Shown here piece by piece: positions 23,172 through 34,726 of a DNA stretch of 64,000 bases. This DNA is from Gnetum montanum (taxonomy: Eukaryota; Streptophyta; Gnetopsida; Gnetales; Gnetaceae): assembly GCA_015680685.1 (NCBI GenBank), contig MNCI01006882.1:307351-371350 (forward strand), given 5' to 3'. Numbering within the stretch: position 1 is the first letter of the stretch; each line of letters opens with the position of its first letter. A model generated the notes under the pieces. It saw nothing but the letters and a program-made list of their open reading frames with translations, did not search any database and was not told the DNA's origin. Position numbers and translations under genes: made by a program.

Positions 23172-23600
23172 ATGGCTTCCGTATCTAAAGTAAAATCTCC
23201 ATCTACTATTGATCTTAATGAAAGTAATGATAGAGGCTATAATGAAGAAGAGAATGTTGGAGTGCATTAATGTAAACAAGAATCTCATATGCTCATACCA
23301 ATCCTTATTATCTTGATTTTACATTCATTTTCCACCAAGATAAATAATTTAAACGGAGAGACTTGTAGGGTAATATTATCTTACCACCAAAATGCTCAAC
23401 ACCATCAATGCTTTAAGTAATCCTCCTAATATGAACTCTTGTCAATGTACAAGAAGAGTATCAATTTACCAAAAATATGACTAGGCCATAGTAATGAACA
23501 GAGGCTCTAGTAAGAAGGGATGCTATTATGATAGCAAGATATGAACAAGAAAAAGGAAAGAAAGCTTCACAAACAATCATCCTTCATGAGAAAAAAGATC
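23172..23600 (+). pseudogene. gag N-terminus remnant of element F
   Basis: Begins MASVSKVKSPSTIDLNE and stops after 32 codons. Beyond that, another frame reads YAHTNPYYLDFTFIFHQD and GNIILPP, aligning with element A gag (YTHPDQYVSDFTFVFHQD, GSIVLPPDSS). This ties F to the A/C/D superfamily. It is cut by the insertion of D at about 23608. Confidence 0.7.
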
Positions 23601-23607
23601 ACCACAT

Positions 23608-24098
23608 GTAACGCTACCATACACACCCTGACCCGATGCAACCATGGCTACCAAACGCTAATCGTTGCTGGGATCACCACGCGTAACGCACGTGCTCGAA
23701 GCGGTCGTACTGAGGCACTTAACTACGAGAGAAGGGTTGAGAAATATTTAATTCCTAATAAAGCGATTAAATGGAAAGCAATAAAAGACATTAAATAAAA
23801 TCCTAATTAGCCTATTCCATGCACTGCAAGGTTTATCCAAGAAGCTCATCTTTATTTCTGTACACAAACTTGTGTTCAGATACAATGTCTTCTTGAATAA
23901 AGATCCGTTCACTTTAGGACTCCTACTGCGGGCACATGGAAAATATTCTATCTCTGGAGTGATCAATCTGCCAGAGTTTCCCTACCGTTTAGCCTAGGAT
24001 GGGAAACAAGGGAGAGCCGCCTCTTATTTATAGACTTTGCGACGCACCACGATATCGTGTACGCGATATCGCGAGGGATGCGATATTGCGTCCCATCA
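23608..24098 (-). repeat. 3' LTR of element D (5'-proximal part only)
   Basis: Matches family-1 LTRs from the taccgtacacaccctga region to GCGTCCCATCA. The TGATGAGTGG end and about 300 bases are missing at the left, where unrelated sequence of element F begins. Palindromes at 24051-24088 include two GATATC cores and one GATATT. Confidence 0.8.
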
Positions 24099-24825
24099 TA
24101 CCCCCATGACTGAATGAAAACTCGTCCTCGAGTTCCTTACAAAATATTGGTACGGTATGGGATTATTGACTCAAATGGAACTAATGGGATGACTTGTGAA
24201 CGGATCATCATTACAAAACAAAACAACATTGGTGTTCATGACCAGAAAAGTGAACACCTTATTACATTAACATCAGGCCTTATTTGGCAGCTAAGAAAGA
24301 GAGAGAGAAAGAAGTGTTGTTGCTGCCAACGCCAAGATTGTGCCTTTCGTTGTCCATTTGTAAGCATGCCATCGGTCTTGCTCCTTGCATAGCTTCTTCC
24401 AGCACTGCTCCATGCTAAGTGGTCCTTCCAGATCTGATCCGTTGTTGCATGATTGCCATCTGCACACACAACACAATCTTATATTAGCAAGGGTAAATGA
24501 ATTTCAATGTAGTTGATACCTTGCTGCAGTGAAAGGTCCATTGGCTTATGTTGTGGTATGGCTTATTGCGGATATGGAGATATAATATTGGTGACTACCG
24601 AAGGTGTAGGGGTTAGGAGAAAATCGAAAAAATTGGGCCCTGTACCCCCATGACTAATCACAAACCTCCAGTAGCGTTAGAATGGAGAAAGAAAAGGAAT
24701 AAGAAAGATAGATAAAAAGAGACAACTATAGCATTGATGAAATGGATGTCAAGATGGAAATGAACAAAATAAAATTAATTGCAAAAATGTTAGGGAAAAG
24801 AAGTTAACTGGTGCACCAAATAGGA

Positions 24826-25130
24826 ATGTCAGTGGGTCCTCCCCAAAGCAGGCTCATGCCCTTAATGCCCTAACAAACCCACATTCAAAGAGTCCGTAGG
24901 CTCTGGGAATGTCATTTGGAACAAGAGTTAAAGTCTTAACTGCAAGAATTTACCAAAAAGAAAACAATGTATAAACCAAAATATACACTAATGATACAAC
25001 CGGCAACAAGGTGAATAATGGAGAGAAGGATGGAGAGAAGAGAATGGAATGGAGTCTTGAGAACAAGGTGGTGTACAGCCCCTTGTGTGTTTCATGATTA
25101 ATGTGACTTGGTAAATCTCATTCCAAGTCT
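24826..25130 (-). other. Conserved post-integrase non-coding block of element D
   Basis: On the minus strand the core is GGGCATTAAGGGCATGAGCC followed by TGCTTTGGGGAGGACCCAC, preceded by an Arg/Ser-free CT-rich stretch and CACCTTGTTGCCGGTTGTA. The same order occurs in element I (58895-59200) and its core in F (33660-33735). No ORF spans it. Preservation in three diverged elements suggests a cis function. Confidence 0.65.
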
Positions 25131-25530
25131 GGCCTCAAACCAACCACATCTAGTGACTTCGCATCAATACATTCGGCCAATCCATCCCCTTGAAGTAACA
25201 AGAATGCCTTCTCCAAGAGCCACCACCATTCTGACGAAACGAATGAGGAGAGAATGGGAAGCGAGAAAGCCTTAGTTAGAGGGAACATTTTTAGTTGCAT
25301 AACCAGTGCTTGCAACCCAAGGGATTATATCATCTAAGGGGTGTGCTTTGAATTCCCACTGTTTTTCTCACTTTTTTTTGTTGTATGTGTTTATGCGTGA
25401 GAACCACACCATGCAAAGACTTTGTTATTTTTANTACGCTGTGGTACATGCGTGGGATTCCAGTAAAGGACCTTGTCTNTTAAAGCGACAAGAAAACTCA
25501 AGAAGAAAACATCCAAGCACTCAAGAGAAT

Positions 25531-25599
25531 NNNNNNNNNNNNNNNNNNNNNNNNNNNNNNNNNNNNNNNNNNNNNNNNNNNNNNNNNNNNNNNNNNNNN
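25531..25599. other. Assembly gap (69 N) in element D
   Basis: Run of N between the non-coding 3' region and a duplicated integrase segment. Together with single Ns at 25434, 25479 and 25965 it marks a badly resolved stretch. Confidence 0.98.
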
Positions 25600-26970
25600 T
25601 TCAGAGTTGCCAATCGTTGTTTTTGTGCTAGGTCGAGGTCTAGGTGAAGGTCACAAGCCATGGATAGTGTACAGATCTCATTCTGTATAGGGAGCTTTGG
25701 TAGTTTTCCATACACTAACTCATAGGGAGAGTAGCCTATAAGGAGCTTCCAAGTGGAGCGGTACGCCCAGAGAGCATCATTCAGTTTTGTGCTCCAGTCT
25801 CGCCTAAATTTGCTGATCATTCTCATTAATATTCTCATAATCTCTTGGTTAGTAACCTCAGCTTGGCCATTGGCTTGGGGGTGGTAAGGTGTGATCAATT
25901 TATGCTCAACCCCTAAGCGTTGCATCAATTTGCGAAAGGTTGCACCCATAAAATGTGTTCCATTNGAATAATAGGGTCCTTCCCACAATGTTTGAAATTT
26001 GGGATGCTGTGGTACATGCGTGGGATTCCAGTAAAGGACCTTGTCTCCTAGTTGGTACCTAAACCTTCGAATTCGTAAGTCATGATGTTGTTTACTATGT
26101 GCCTTGTGCAACTCATTTAATGATAGTGCAACCAATCTATTCTCATCTAGCATGTTCAGAGTTGCTAATCGTTGTTTTTGTGCTAGGTCGAGGTCTAGGT
26201 GAAGGTCACAAGCCATGGATAGTGTACAGATCTCATTCTGTATAGGGAGCTTTGGTAGTTTTCCATACACTAACTCATAGGGAGAGTAGCCTATAAGGAG
26301 CTTCCAAGTGGAGCGGTACGCCCAGAGAGCATCATTCAGTTTTGTGCTCCAGTCTCGCCTAAATTTGCTGATCATTCTCATTAATATTCTCATAATCTCT
26401 TGGTTAGTAACCTCAGCTTGGCCATTGGCTTGGGGGTGGTAAGGTGTGATCAATTTATGCTCAACCCCTAAGCATTGCATCAATTTGCGAAAGGTTGCAC
26501 CCATAAAATGTGTTCCATTATCAGAGATGAGTGCACGTGGCACACCAAACCTGTTTACGATTTGTTGTTGTACAAATCGTGCAACCGTAGACGATGTGCA
26601 GTCTATTACTGCGACCGCTTCAGCCCATTTAGTTAAGTAGTTAACAGCAATAATGATATATGCTTTTCCATTAGACATTGGTGTAATGGGCCCCATAAAA
26701 TCTATTCCCCGGATATCGAAGGGTTCCAAGGGTTGAATCCATTGTTGCAGACCCTCCATTCTAGCAGTCATTCCACCATCCCGTTAGTAGCGTTCACAGG
26801 ATTGGGAAAAATGATGGGCATCCCGAAATAGTGTTGGCCAATAATATCCTACAAGCAAGACCTTTGTAGCCATTCGTCTTCCAGCATAGTGACCCCCACA
26901 GGGGCCCTCATGAGCATCCTGGAGAACTTTTAATTGATCCTTATCAGGCACACACCATCGAACCAAGCCA
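25600..26970 (-). pseudogene. Integrase of element D (with assembly duplication)
   Basis: From 26966 down: a zinc-binding region (AHEGPCGGHYAGRRMATKVL; the final Cys of SQSCERC reads Tyr), then a 416-codon frame from 26771 with the DDE core: DIRGIDFMGPI, ALISDNGTHFMGATF and NGQAEVTNQEIMRILMR. C-terminal pieces RFRYQLGDKVLYWNP follow. After the N at 25965 the segment from SDNGTHF-side sequence onward repeats: 25600-25964 is almost identical to 26155-26519, which I take as an assembly duplicate. Integrase inserts the cDNA into the host genome. Confidence 0.88.
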
Positions 26971-27039
26971 TTAGGACAGACTTTATAAAGTTATCCCTTG
27001 ATTTCCATGAAGTACTTGGTTTTGTGAAGAAACTGTTGT

Positions 27040-28680
27040 TTCTTCCTAAAGTCCAACCCCTATGGTGTTTGTTGGGAAATGAGATAAGTAAGAATGCTAC
27101 TATACCAATTTATTTTTGTGGGTTGATCATTCACTACATCGGCAAAGAGGGTTTCATTAAGAAAATGATCAGATACTGCATATTCATCCTCTTTACTATC
27201 CCAGCACAACCGAGATAAGTGATTTGCGACTACATTCTCGGTGCCTTTGCGATCTACTATTGCTAAATCGAACTCCTAAAGAATTACCAACCAACGTATG
27301 GTACGTGGACTAACCATTGGCTTGTTCATAAGGAACCTAATTGCACTATGATCCATATGGATGTATACTTTGTAGCCCAATACATAGTGCCTAAATTTGT
27401 CCAGTGCAAACACTACAGGCATTAATTCCTTTTCCGTAGTCGTGTAGTTGAATTGTGCACCGGTGATACTCTTACTGGCACAGTGGATGTAATAAGGTCA
27501 TTTTTGTTCATCTAATTGTGTCAGTACAGCTCCTAAGGCATAATTAGATGCGTCGGTCATGATATGGAACGACCTGGACCAGTCAGGGGCTTGTAAAATG
27601 GGAGTTTCCACAAGCCTTTGTTTGAGAGTTTGGAATGCTCGTTCACATTCCCTGGTCCATTCGAATGGTGCATCCTTTTTTGTTAATTCCACCAACGGTT
27701 TGGCAATTTTGGAGAAGTTCTCGATAAATCTCCTGTAGTAGCCAGTATGTCCAAGGAATGACCGAATATCTTTGATAGTCTCTGGTTGTTGGCTAATTCC
27801 TTAGATGACTTTAATTTTTTCTGGATCCACCTCTATTCCTAATTGTGAAATTTTATGTCCCAGTACTACGCCCTCTTGAACCATCAAATGGCCTTTCTTC
27901 CAGTTGAGCTTTAGATTGGTTTCAACGCATCGTTTCAATACTTGCTCTAATTGGTCGAGGGCTTGATCAAAGCTCGTCCCATAAGTGGAGAAGTCGTCCA
28001 TAAAGAGTTCTACTCTGTTACCTATTTGCTGTTAAAATATGCTTAGAACTAATCGTTGGAATGTGGCGGGGGCATTGCACAAGCCAAAAGGCATTTATTT
28101 GTATGCAAACATTCCCCAAGGACTGGTGAACGTTGTTTTGGCTTGGTCTTCTATTGCGATTCATATTTGGTTGTACCCACTATACCCATCCAGAAAACTG
28201 TAGTAGCGATGTCCTACTATAGTGTCTAAGTCTTGGTCAACAAATGGCAGTGGAAAGTGATCTTTGAATGTTGCCATATTCAATAGCCTAAAGTCTATAC
28301 ATACCCTCCATTTGCTTCCTTTTTTTGGTACGATTACAAGAGGACTATCCCATTCGCTATCAGCAATGGGATAAATGAACCCAGCCTTGAGAAGTTACTC
28401 TATCTCCTCTTTCACTATTTGTTTTAACTTCGGGTTCAATTGCCTCTGCGGTTGTTTGCGAGGCTTCATGGAAGGGTCCATGTATATCCTATGCTGGCAT
28501 ATCCTAGGATCTATTCCGGTTAGTTTAGGGTATGACCAAGAAAAGGTGTTGGCCATTTATTTATCACCTTCAGCAAACTCTCTTTTTGCTTGGGAGCAAG
28601 GTTTGCATTGATGATTACCGGTTTTCCATTTTTAAGGGTCATGTATTCCAAATCGGTGGGCAACGGTTTTAAATCTAGGG
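27040..28680 (-). pseudogene. RT and RNase H of element D
   Basis: Minus-strand order: the linker from protease (PTDLEYMTLKNGKPVIIN, 28680-28600), the RT entry segments near 28500-28100, catalytic MDDFSTYG at 28001-27978 with LKLNWKKGHLMVQEGVVLGH after it, then ECERAFQTLKQRLVETPIL and the RNase H start FHIMTDASNYALGAVLTQ (27695-27498). Stops break it into pieces of 60-80 codons. Confidence 0.85.
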
Positions 28681-31600
28681 GCTCTTGTTTAAATTTCTCA
28701 AGGATCTCCAACTTCCCCCAGTTAATGTTTTCAGGGTTAAGGGCTGGAGGTTGGCAATGGACCTTCTCAAGTGCATCCATGCTTTCAATGTAAGCACTAA
28801 CTATCCCCTTAGTTAGTTCCGTGCATGTCATTGAATTATTCTCTTGGTTAGCCATCAGCCACTGGGTGTGTTCTTGTTGTGTGGCTGCTACATATAGGCA
28901 CTTTTGTATGTCAATATCCTGTGCACACTGATTGCATGCAAGCAAGGTTAAACTTCGCATTACCCATAATTTCTGCATGCAATGACACCCTATGTCACTA
29001 TATGCGATGCATGGAACTCTCTTCCTCTCAATTTTCCCAAAAGTATTTTTCTTGGATATTTCTAGGGAAAGATTGCAGATTCCTAGACGTGCATCAATTG
29101 TACTCAGCCATGCCCTTTCCATTATGATTGGGAAATCCCCTTTGTCATTATTTATTTGGATCACTAGGAAATCAGCTAGATATGACCAACCACCCACAGT
29201 GGTAACAATGTCCTCAACCTGTCCCAAAGGAACAGTGATGGACTGGTCAGCCAGCTCTAAGCGAATATTGCTCTTCTTGAGTGGAGGCAGGTTTCAGGTT
29301 TTATACAAAACTTGTGAGATTAAGTTGACTCTGGAACCTGAGTTGAGGAGAGCCTTATGGGGGTCATTACCAGCGACTTGGAGATAAACTAGGGGGACCC
29401 AAAGATCAGATAATTTCTTGGGAAGGTGGCCAACTTTAATCCAGTAGGTAACGGTATGTGTTAACATAATCGTATGCATCGGGCACGATTTCTTGTTTGA
29501 AGGGGATCTCGAAACCTTGTTTGGTACGACAGTGTTTCAATGTTCAACCGCTTGTGAGGGTGAGGGCTTAGTTGGATTATTGGTCCTAAGGAAAGGTTTT
29601 TTCAGCATAACATTGTCAGGACCAACTGAGGGTTGAGGATTGGAAACCCTTGTATCATCAGGTTATTGCAGTTGAGTGGGAAATACCCTTGGCATTGTTG
29701 GAGCAGTCGGTGGTGGAGCTATCGACGTAAGAGGTGCAGATGGGTTTGGAGGATGGTATACATGTGGAGTGTTCCTTCCAGGAGGGGAAGTCTAATAATA
29801 TTCCTGAACTAGGTAGTGATGCTATGGAGTTGCATAACCCATAGGGTCACTTAGAGAAATCGACTGCTGCACATAATATCCCTATGGGTCTGGTTGCCAG
29901 TACGGGTACTGATGTTTTGGCGATGGCATCCCCCATGACTGTGGGTATTGCCACTGCTGATGTTGTTCGATGGGTTGTGGTGGAGTTCCACTTGGATAGT
30001 ATGTTAACAGTTGGTGGAACTGTCTTGGATTACCTTGGGGATAAGGTAACCTTCAGGGTGTCTTCCGTTGGTTAAGTCTTGGTTTGAGCGCATACACCCC
30101 AGACTCTTGTAGATGTGAGATGATTGGACAGTATCCCTTAGGATGGTCATAGTAGCATATCTCACATCCACCGTCACCGTCTGTGTCTGAATTCACAACC
30201 ACATTGGAGTTAGTAATTTTTCCCTTACCCTTGTTATGTGCAAGGCCTAAATCTCTCGGCTTTGTCTTGTTCTTGTCACTACTTCGTTCCTCCTTAGACT
30301 CCTCTACAATCTTTAGGACAATTTCAATTTTACTATCTAAGGAGCTCCATACTTCATCTATCTTAGTCACTATTTCGGTTGTTAGCTTCTAAAGCAGCAA
30401 GGTTTTTATGTCCACCAACTCTTCGAGTGGTGACTCATCCTCTTTATCGTAGAATCTCACTCCCTTCTTTCGAAGAGAGGGATCACGGTTATATTCTTCC
30501 GCACTTTCCCTTTTTCGTAGCTCCCCTTCTTCTTTTGCTACTTGTTCCAACAAGCAATGTACTTCATGGGATCTAAGTTCTGATAATCGCCCTTGGGCAT
30601 AAGTCCCAAGGGTTCTCCTAGTCTCATATCTTCGCCCATCTACGATGTGGCGGAGTTGATCCCGCTGTGCGTAACCATGGCCTGGGCAATGATGTAACAA
30701 TGCATAGTAGCGGCCCATGGCAGCATCCAAGGATTCATGAGTACCTTGCTTCCATCCTTGGATCTGCTTAGGCAAATTAGACACTCTGGAGTACATTTGA
30801 TATTTATCGTTAAAGAGTTTTAACATCGTACTCCACCTCCTGATGGTTTCCAGCTCTAAGGACCGGTACCAACTCTCTGCTTCTTTAATGAGTGTCCTGG
30901 GAAACAACTTTAGTATCTACCACTCGTTTTCTATGTTCTATAAGGCACAGGCATCATGGAATGCCTATAAATGATTTTTCGGATCCCCGTTGTATCCCCC
31001 TTCAAATCGTGAGATATTATTCATGTCTAAGCGCTTGATCCGACTATCTTTTAAATACCTTGTTTGTATTCTTACTGCCTCCATTATATTGAGCATACTT
31101 CGAGTTGGAAGTAGGGGCTCGTCATGATCATCTCTTTCATGACGCCTATGATGTCTTCGTTGTTCCCTACTTTCCCTTCGTTCATGCCCTTGTCCTCGCT
31201 CTCGACTCTCTTGTCGAGGTCTCTCATTTTTCTTACCTCTATCCTCACCGTTATGCTCTTGATGATTATGCCCAGAGGTGGAAGGAGAGGGTGAGTGATG
31301 AGATGAAGGGGAAGAAGAAGGAGAGCCATCGCCATGGCAATATATCTTGCCTTCTCTTATGTTATCCCTGATTGTGGTGATGATCAATGTGCCCGTCCTT
31401 GTTATATGTTGTTGTTCCCTCAGTGAACAGTTGGTATTCACGGGGATCAGACCTAGGGTTATGCATCGTTAAGCAAAAGTTCTGATACCCAACCTCCTCA
31501 CCATTGTTAGGAGGGGGAACATCTTTTGATAGTGAACCCGTTATGAGTGGTTCACCATCTTCCATTGCACTTAAGACGTGCAGGACTTCTTTGCCCTTCA

Positions 31601-31975
31601 ACTATGTATGTTGGCTCTCCTGCCTTGAGTCCCTCATATGTTGTAAAGCTATGGGATGATAATCCCTTGTGTCAAAGTCACCCATAACGTATTCAGTGTA
31701 GAGCTGTGTCATGCCAATCTGTGCCAAATGATAGAGGAGCATGTTTGGGACTGATCAATCTAGAGGTAATACTATGTTACCTTGCAAGTCTCTCCAACGT
31801 AAATGTTCATCCTGATGGAGGATAAAAGTGTAATCAGGTACATACTCATCGGGATGAGTATATATCACTTAGTATTGTTGAGGAACTGGCTAATTGAGGT
31901 TATGTGTTTTTGATTGCCGATTGTTCTTTGTATGATCCCTAGGTGGTGAGTTGCTCTTGTGAGAAGAAGACTGTT
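28681..31975 (-). pseudogene. gag-protease of element D
   Basis: Aligns with the gag-protease of A throughout. The gag core is open at 30907-30389 (WYRSLELETIRRWSTMLKLF), the knuckle region reads CEICYYDHPKGYCP (about 30170), and the protease is at 29440-28900. The protease active site reads LLNSGSRVN: the catalytic Asp codon GAC is AAC. The ATG matching element C's gag start is not preserved near 31973. Multiple stops and shifts are present. Confidence 0.87.
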
Positions 31976-32093
31976 ATTTATCGATGTGCTATTTTACCGT
32001 TATATATTTTTTTGTTAATTAACCCTAAGGTTCGTTTAAGCTCCCAATGATGTGAATGATCTCTTATGTTCTACTTAGCGCACAAACACTTAG

Positions 32094-32111
32094 TCCCCGG
32101 CAACGATGCCA
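32094..32111 (-). other. Primer-binding site (tRNA-Asp) of element D
   Basis: The plus strand reads TCCCCGGCAACGATGCCA, 16/18 identical to the tRNA-Asp 3' end; the two differences are G-to-A and C-to-T at an original CG-containing site. Confidence 0.88.
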
Positions 32112-32112
32112 A

Positions 32113-32595
32113 TGATGAGTGGCGAAATACCCCTACACTCAACCATACNGGCACGTGCTCGAAGTAGTCGTACTGAGGCACTTAACTAGGAGAGAAGGGT
32201 TGAGAAATATTTAGTTCCTAATAAAGCGATTAAATGGAAAGCAGTAAGTGACATTAAATAAAATCCTAATTAGCCTATTCCATGCATTGCAAGGTTTATC
32301 CAAGAAGCTTGTCTTTATTGCCGTACACAAACTTGTGTAAAGGTACAATGTCTGCTCGAATAAAGATCCATTCACTCTAGGTCTCCTACTGCAGCCACAT
32401 GGAAAATATTCTATCTCTGGAGTGATCAATCTGCCAGAGTTTCCCTACTGTTTAGTCTAGGATGGGAAACAAGGGAGAGCCGCCTCTTATTTATAGACTT
32501 TTCGGCACACTGCGATATCACGTACGCGATATCGCGGGGGACGACGCGATAAGAGGGATGCGATATCGCCGCAAATGCGATATCACGTCCCATCA
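32113..32595 (-). repeat. 5' LTR of element D (collapsed at an N)
   Basis: Starts TGATGAGTGGCG and ends CACGTCCCATCA, but only 483 bp are present: the N at 32149 joins the first 36 bases to a point several hundred bases further in. Four GATATC cores plus one GATAAG variant lie at 32512-32585, more than in its partner LTR. Confidence 0.85.
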
Positions 32596-34726
32596 ATATC
32601 TTTCATTCTTTTTATAATTTTACTATTTTTTATGTACATATTTTTACTAATTTTGCTAATAAAGTGTAAAGGAGTAAGCAAGATGTAGTTAAAACAATAA
32701 GAATTTCATCTTACGTTACCAAATCATTAAAGAATTGATTATATATACAGTTAGACCACATCATCCATCCAATCATTTCCAATAATAAGAGGTTCTTACT
32801 ATGGAAATAATGACATTCTTCTTATAATAAAACTAAAATAAACTTGTGATCATTATGCCTATATGGAAAGGAAAAGAACCAAGTGGTAATGAAAAGAGTG
32901 TGATATTAAGGGGATTTGTGGATTTTCTAAAGCTACCACTATGAGTCTTATTATCCTATTAAGTTGTATTATTTACTTGAGTTCTAATGAAAAATGGAAG
33001 TGTGTTCTAAAATAAGTGCTCCATTGCCATGTCACTGGAAAGACATGTTACTCATGCCTGAAGGTAGTCCTCTAATAAGGTTAACATAGTAATAACAGAA
33101 TAAATACACATAATAACAACTTTTGGGAGTTTCACTAGAAAGACATGTTACCCATGCTTGAAGGTAGGTAAATTCTTAAAAATTTTAAGGTTTCTTCAAC
33201 TTACATTAGTTATGAAGCTAGATAGACATTTTATCCATGCCTAAAGGCACTCTTTTATCTAATGGCCAAGTCTTCTTCAAAATAAACTATGTAGTTAATA
33301 AATTTTTTAACTATTCTTCATTATTAAGTGATGATATTTCTTGGAGTTACGATAGTCTTATGGTTATTATTAGTTTTGGGATGATAGAATGTGATGTCAA
33401 TCATAAGTGGTATGGACTTAGTTTGAAACTTGTATGGATAGGCTAATGATCACTTTAACCATGCATTACACATAGAATTCATTATGCTTATGGTAAGACA
33501 CCTCACGTGCTATTTCCTATGACCCCTACTACTACCATTCCATCTTACTATTATAAATAATTATACTTAATGATTTTTGTATGACATAGTACTATTTTCT
33601 TATTGGGATAATACTAACATGTGTATTCTGAAAGACAAGTATGATTTACATTTAACTCCTTAAGTACCCACAGACATTTGTAGGTGTGGTTATATAAGGA
33701 CATTAAGGGCATAAGCTTGCTTTGGATAGGATCTACTTGTATAGCTTTTATGTTTCATACGTGACAACCAAATCACATCATCTTTTACCTTCTAGATGCT
33801 TTAGCAATTATCATTATTTCCCTACATATTCATACTCACTCATAAGTTTAATAATTTTGATCAAACCATCTTTGAAACCTTAGTCGACTTACCTCACCTA
33901 AACTCCTTCTTTAACATATTTTTGACATTAAAATCTCATATTCTAAAAATCATCTATGATCAAGAACCCTTTGAATCATCTTTACATCTTATAGACTATC
34001 CATTCCATCAATTTTCCCATTACATTTCATAAAAAATTTAAAATTTTCAATGGTAATATCATAGATACAATACATAGGGACTCAATATTGCATCAACAAT
34101 GTTGCATCTATGATATCTCTCTTATAAAAATCTATATATATGTGCATACTATTAAGAAATTTTTCATTTCCATTATTTTACATAAGGGAATTTCATGATA
34201 TTTTTCTATCTGAGAACCTTCAGAGCTCCATATCTTCCTTACTACATACCTAATTTGATTCATTCTTAATTCCTTTTATTCATGGAGTGATCATCTTAGT
34301 CATGGAGAAGAGTGTAGCATGTAGTTTTTATGAATTGGATAAAATTTTTTCTAATGTCTAGAAGATCAATTAAGGGTAAAAACCATAAAAAATAATAACA
34401 TTTTGATCTAATGTAAGCCAACAAACTTAATATTTCTTTCTAATTGACCATTCGAATACATTGTAAACAATAAATTAAAGATAGTGATGAATCATCAAGC
34501 CAAAATTATTTTTAATCAATTGTTAAATTATTTAATTAACAATTTTTTTGAATAAGATTTTCTTTCTAAATTAACAATTTTCCAAACTTTGCAATCCAAA
34601 TTAAAAATGAAATTGATTATATCTAATATTTTTTTATTGAAATCCAAAATCCAATGAAGGGTTACAAACTATTAGGAATTTTTTAAGAATTTTTGGGTAA
34701 TCTTAATTTTTCTTATAATTGCAAAT
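32596..34726. other. AT-rich non-coding part of element F
   Basis: No coding region is recognised. Three spaced copies of a motif (core agaaagacatgttacccatg with ctgaaggtag) lie at about 33037-33068, 33135-33166 and 33222-33249. The segment 33660-33735 matches the post-integrase block of D (TTAAGGGCATAAGCTTGCTTTGG), placing this region 3' of a lost pol. Confidence 0.55.

Larger units (their letters stand above)
23608..32595 (-). mobile_element. Element D: gag-pol Tat/Athila-like retrotransposon
   Basis: Minus-strand element holding the complete domain order gag, protease, RT, RNase H, integrase, then about 1.4 kb of non-coding DNA, PPT (24110-24099) and a partial 3' LTR (23608-24098). The 5' LTR is 32113-32595, with a join at 32149 that loses several hundred bases of it. 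The PBS is at 32094-32111. All domains carry disruptions, yet this is the only recognisable autonomous-type relative of elements A and C here. A target duplication cannot be read because the outer edge of the left LTR is missing. Confidence 0.88.
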
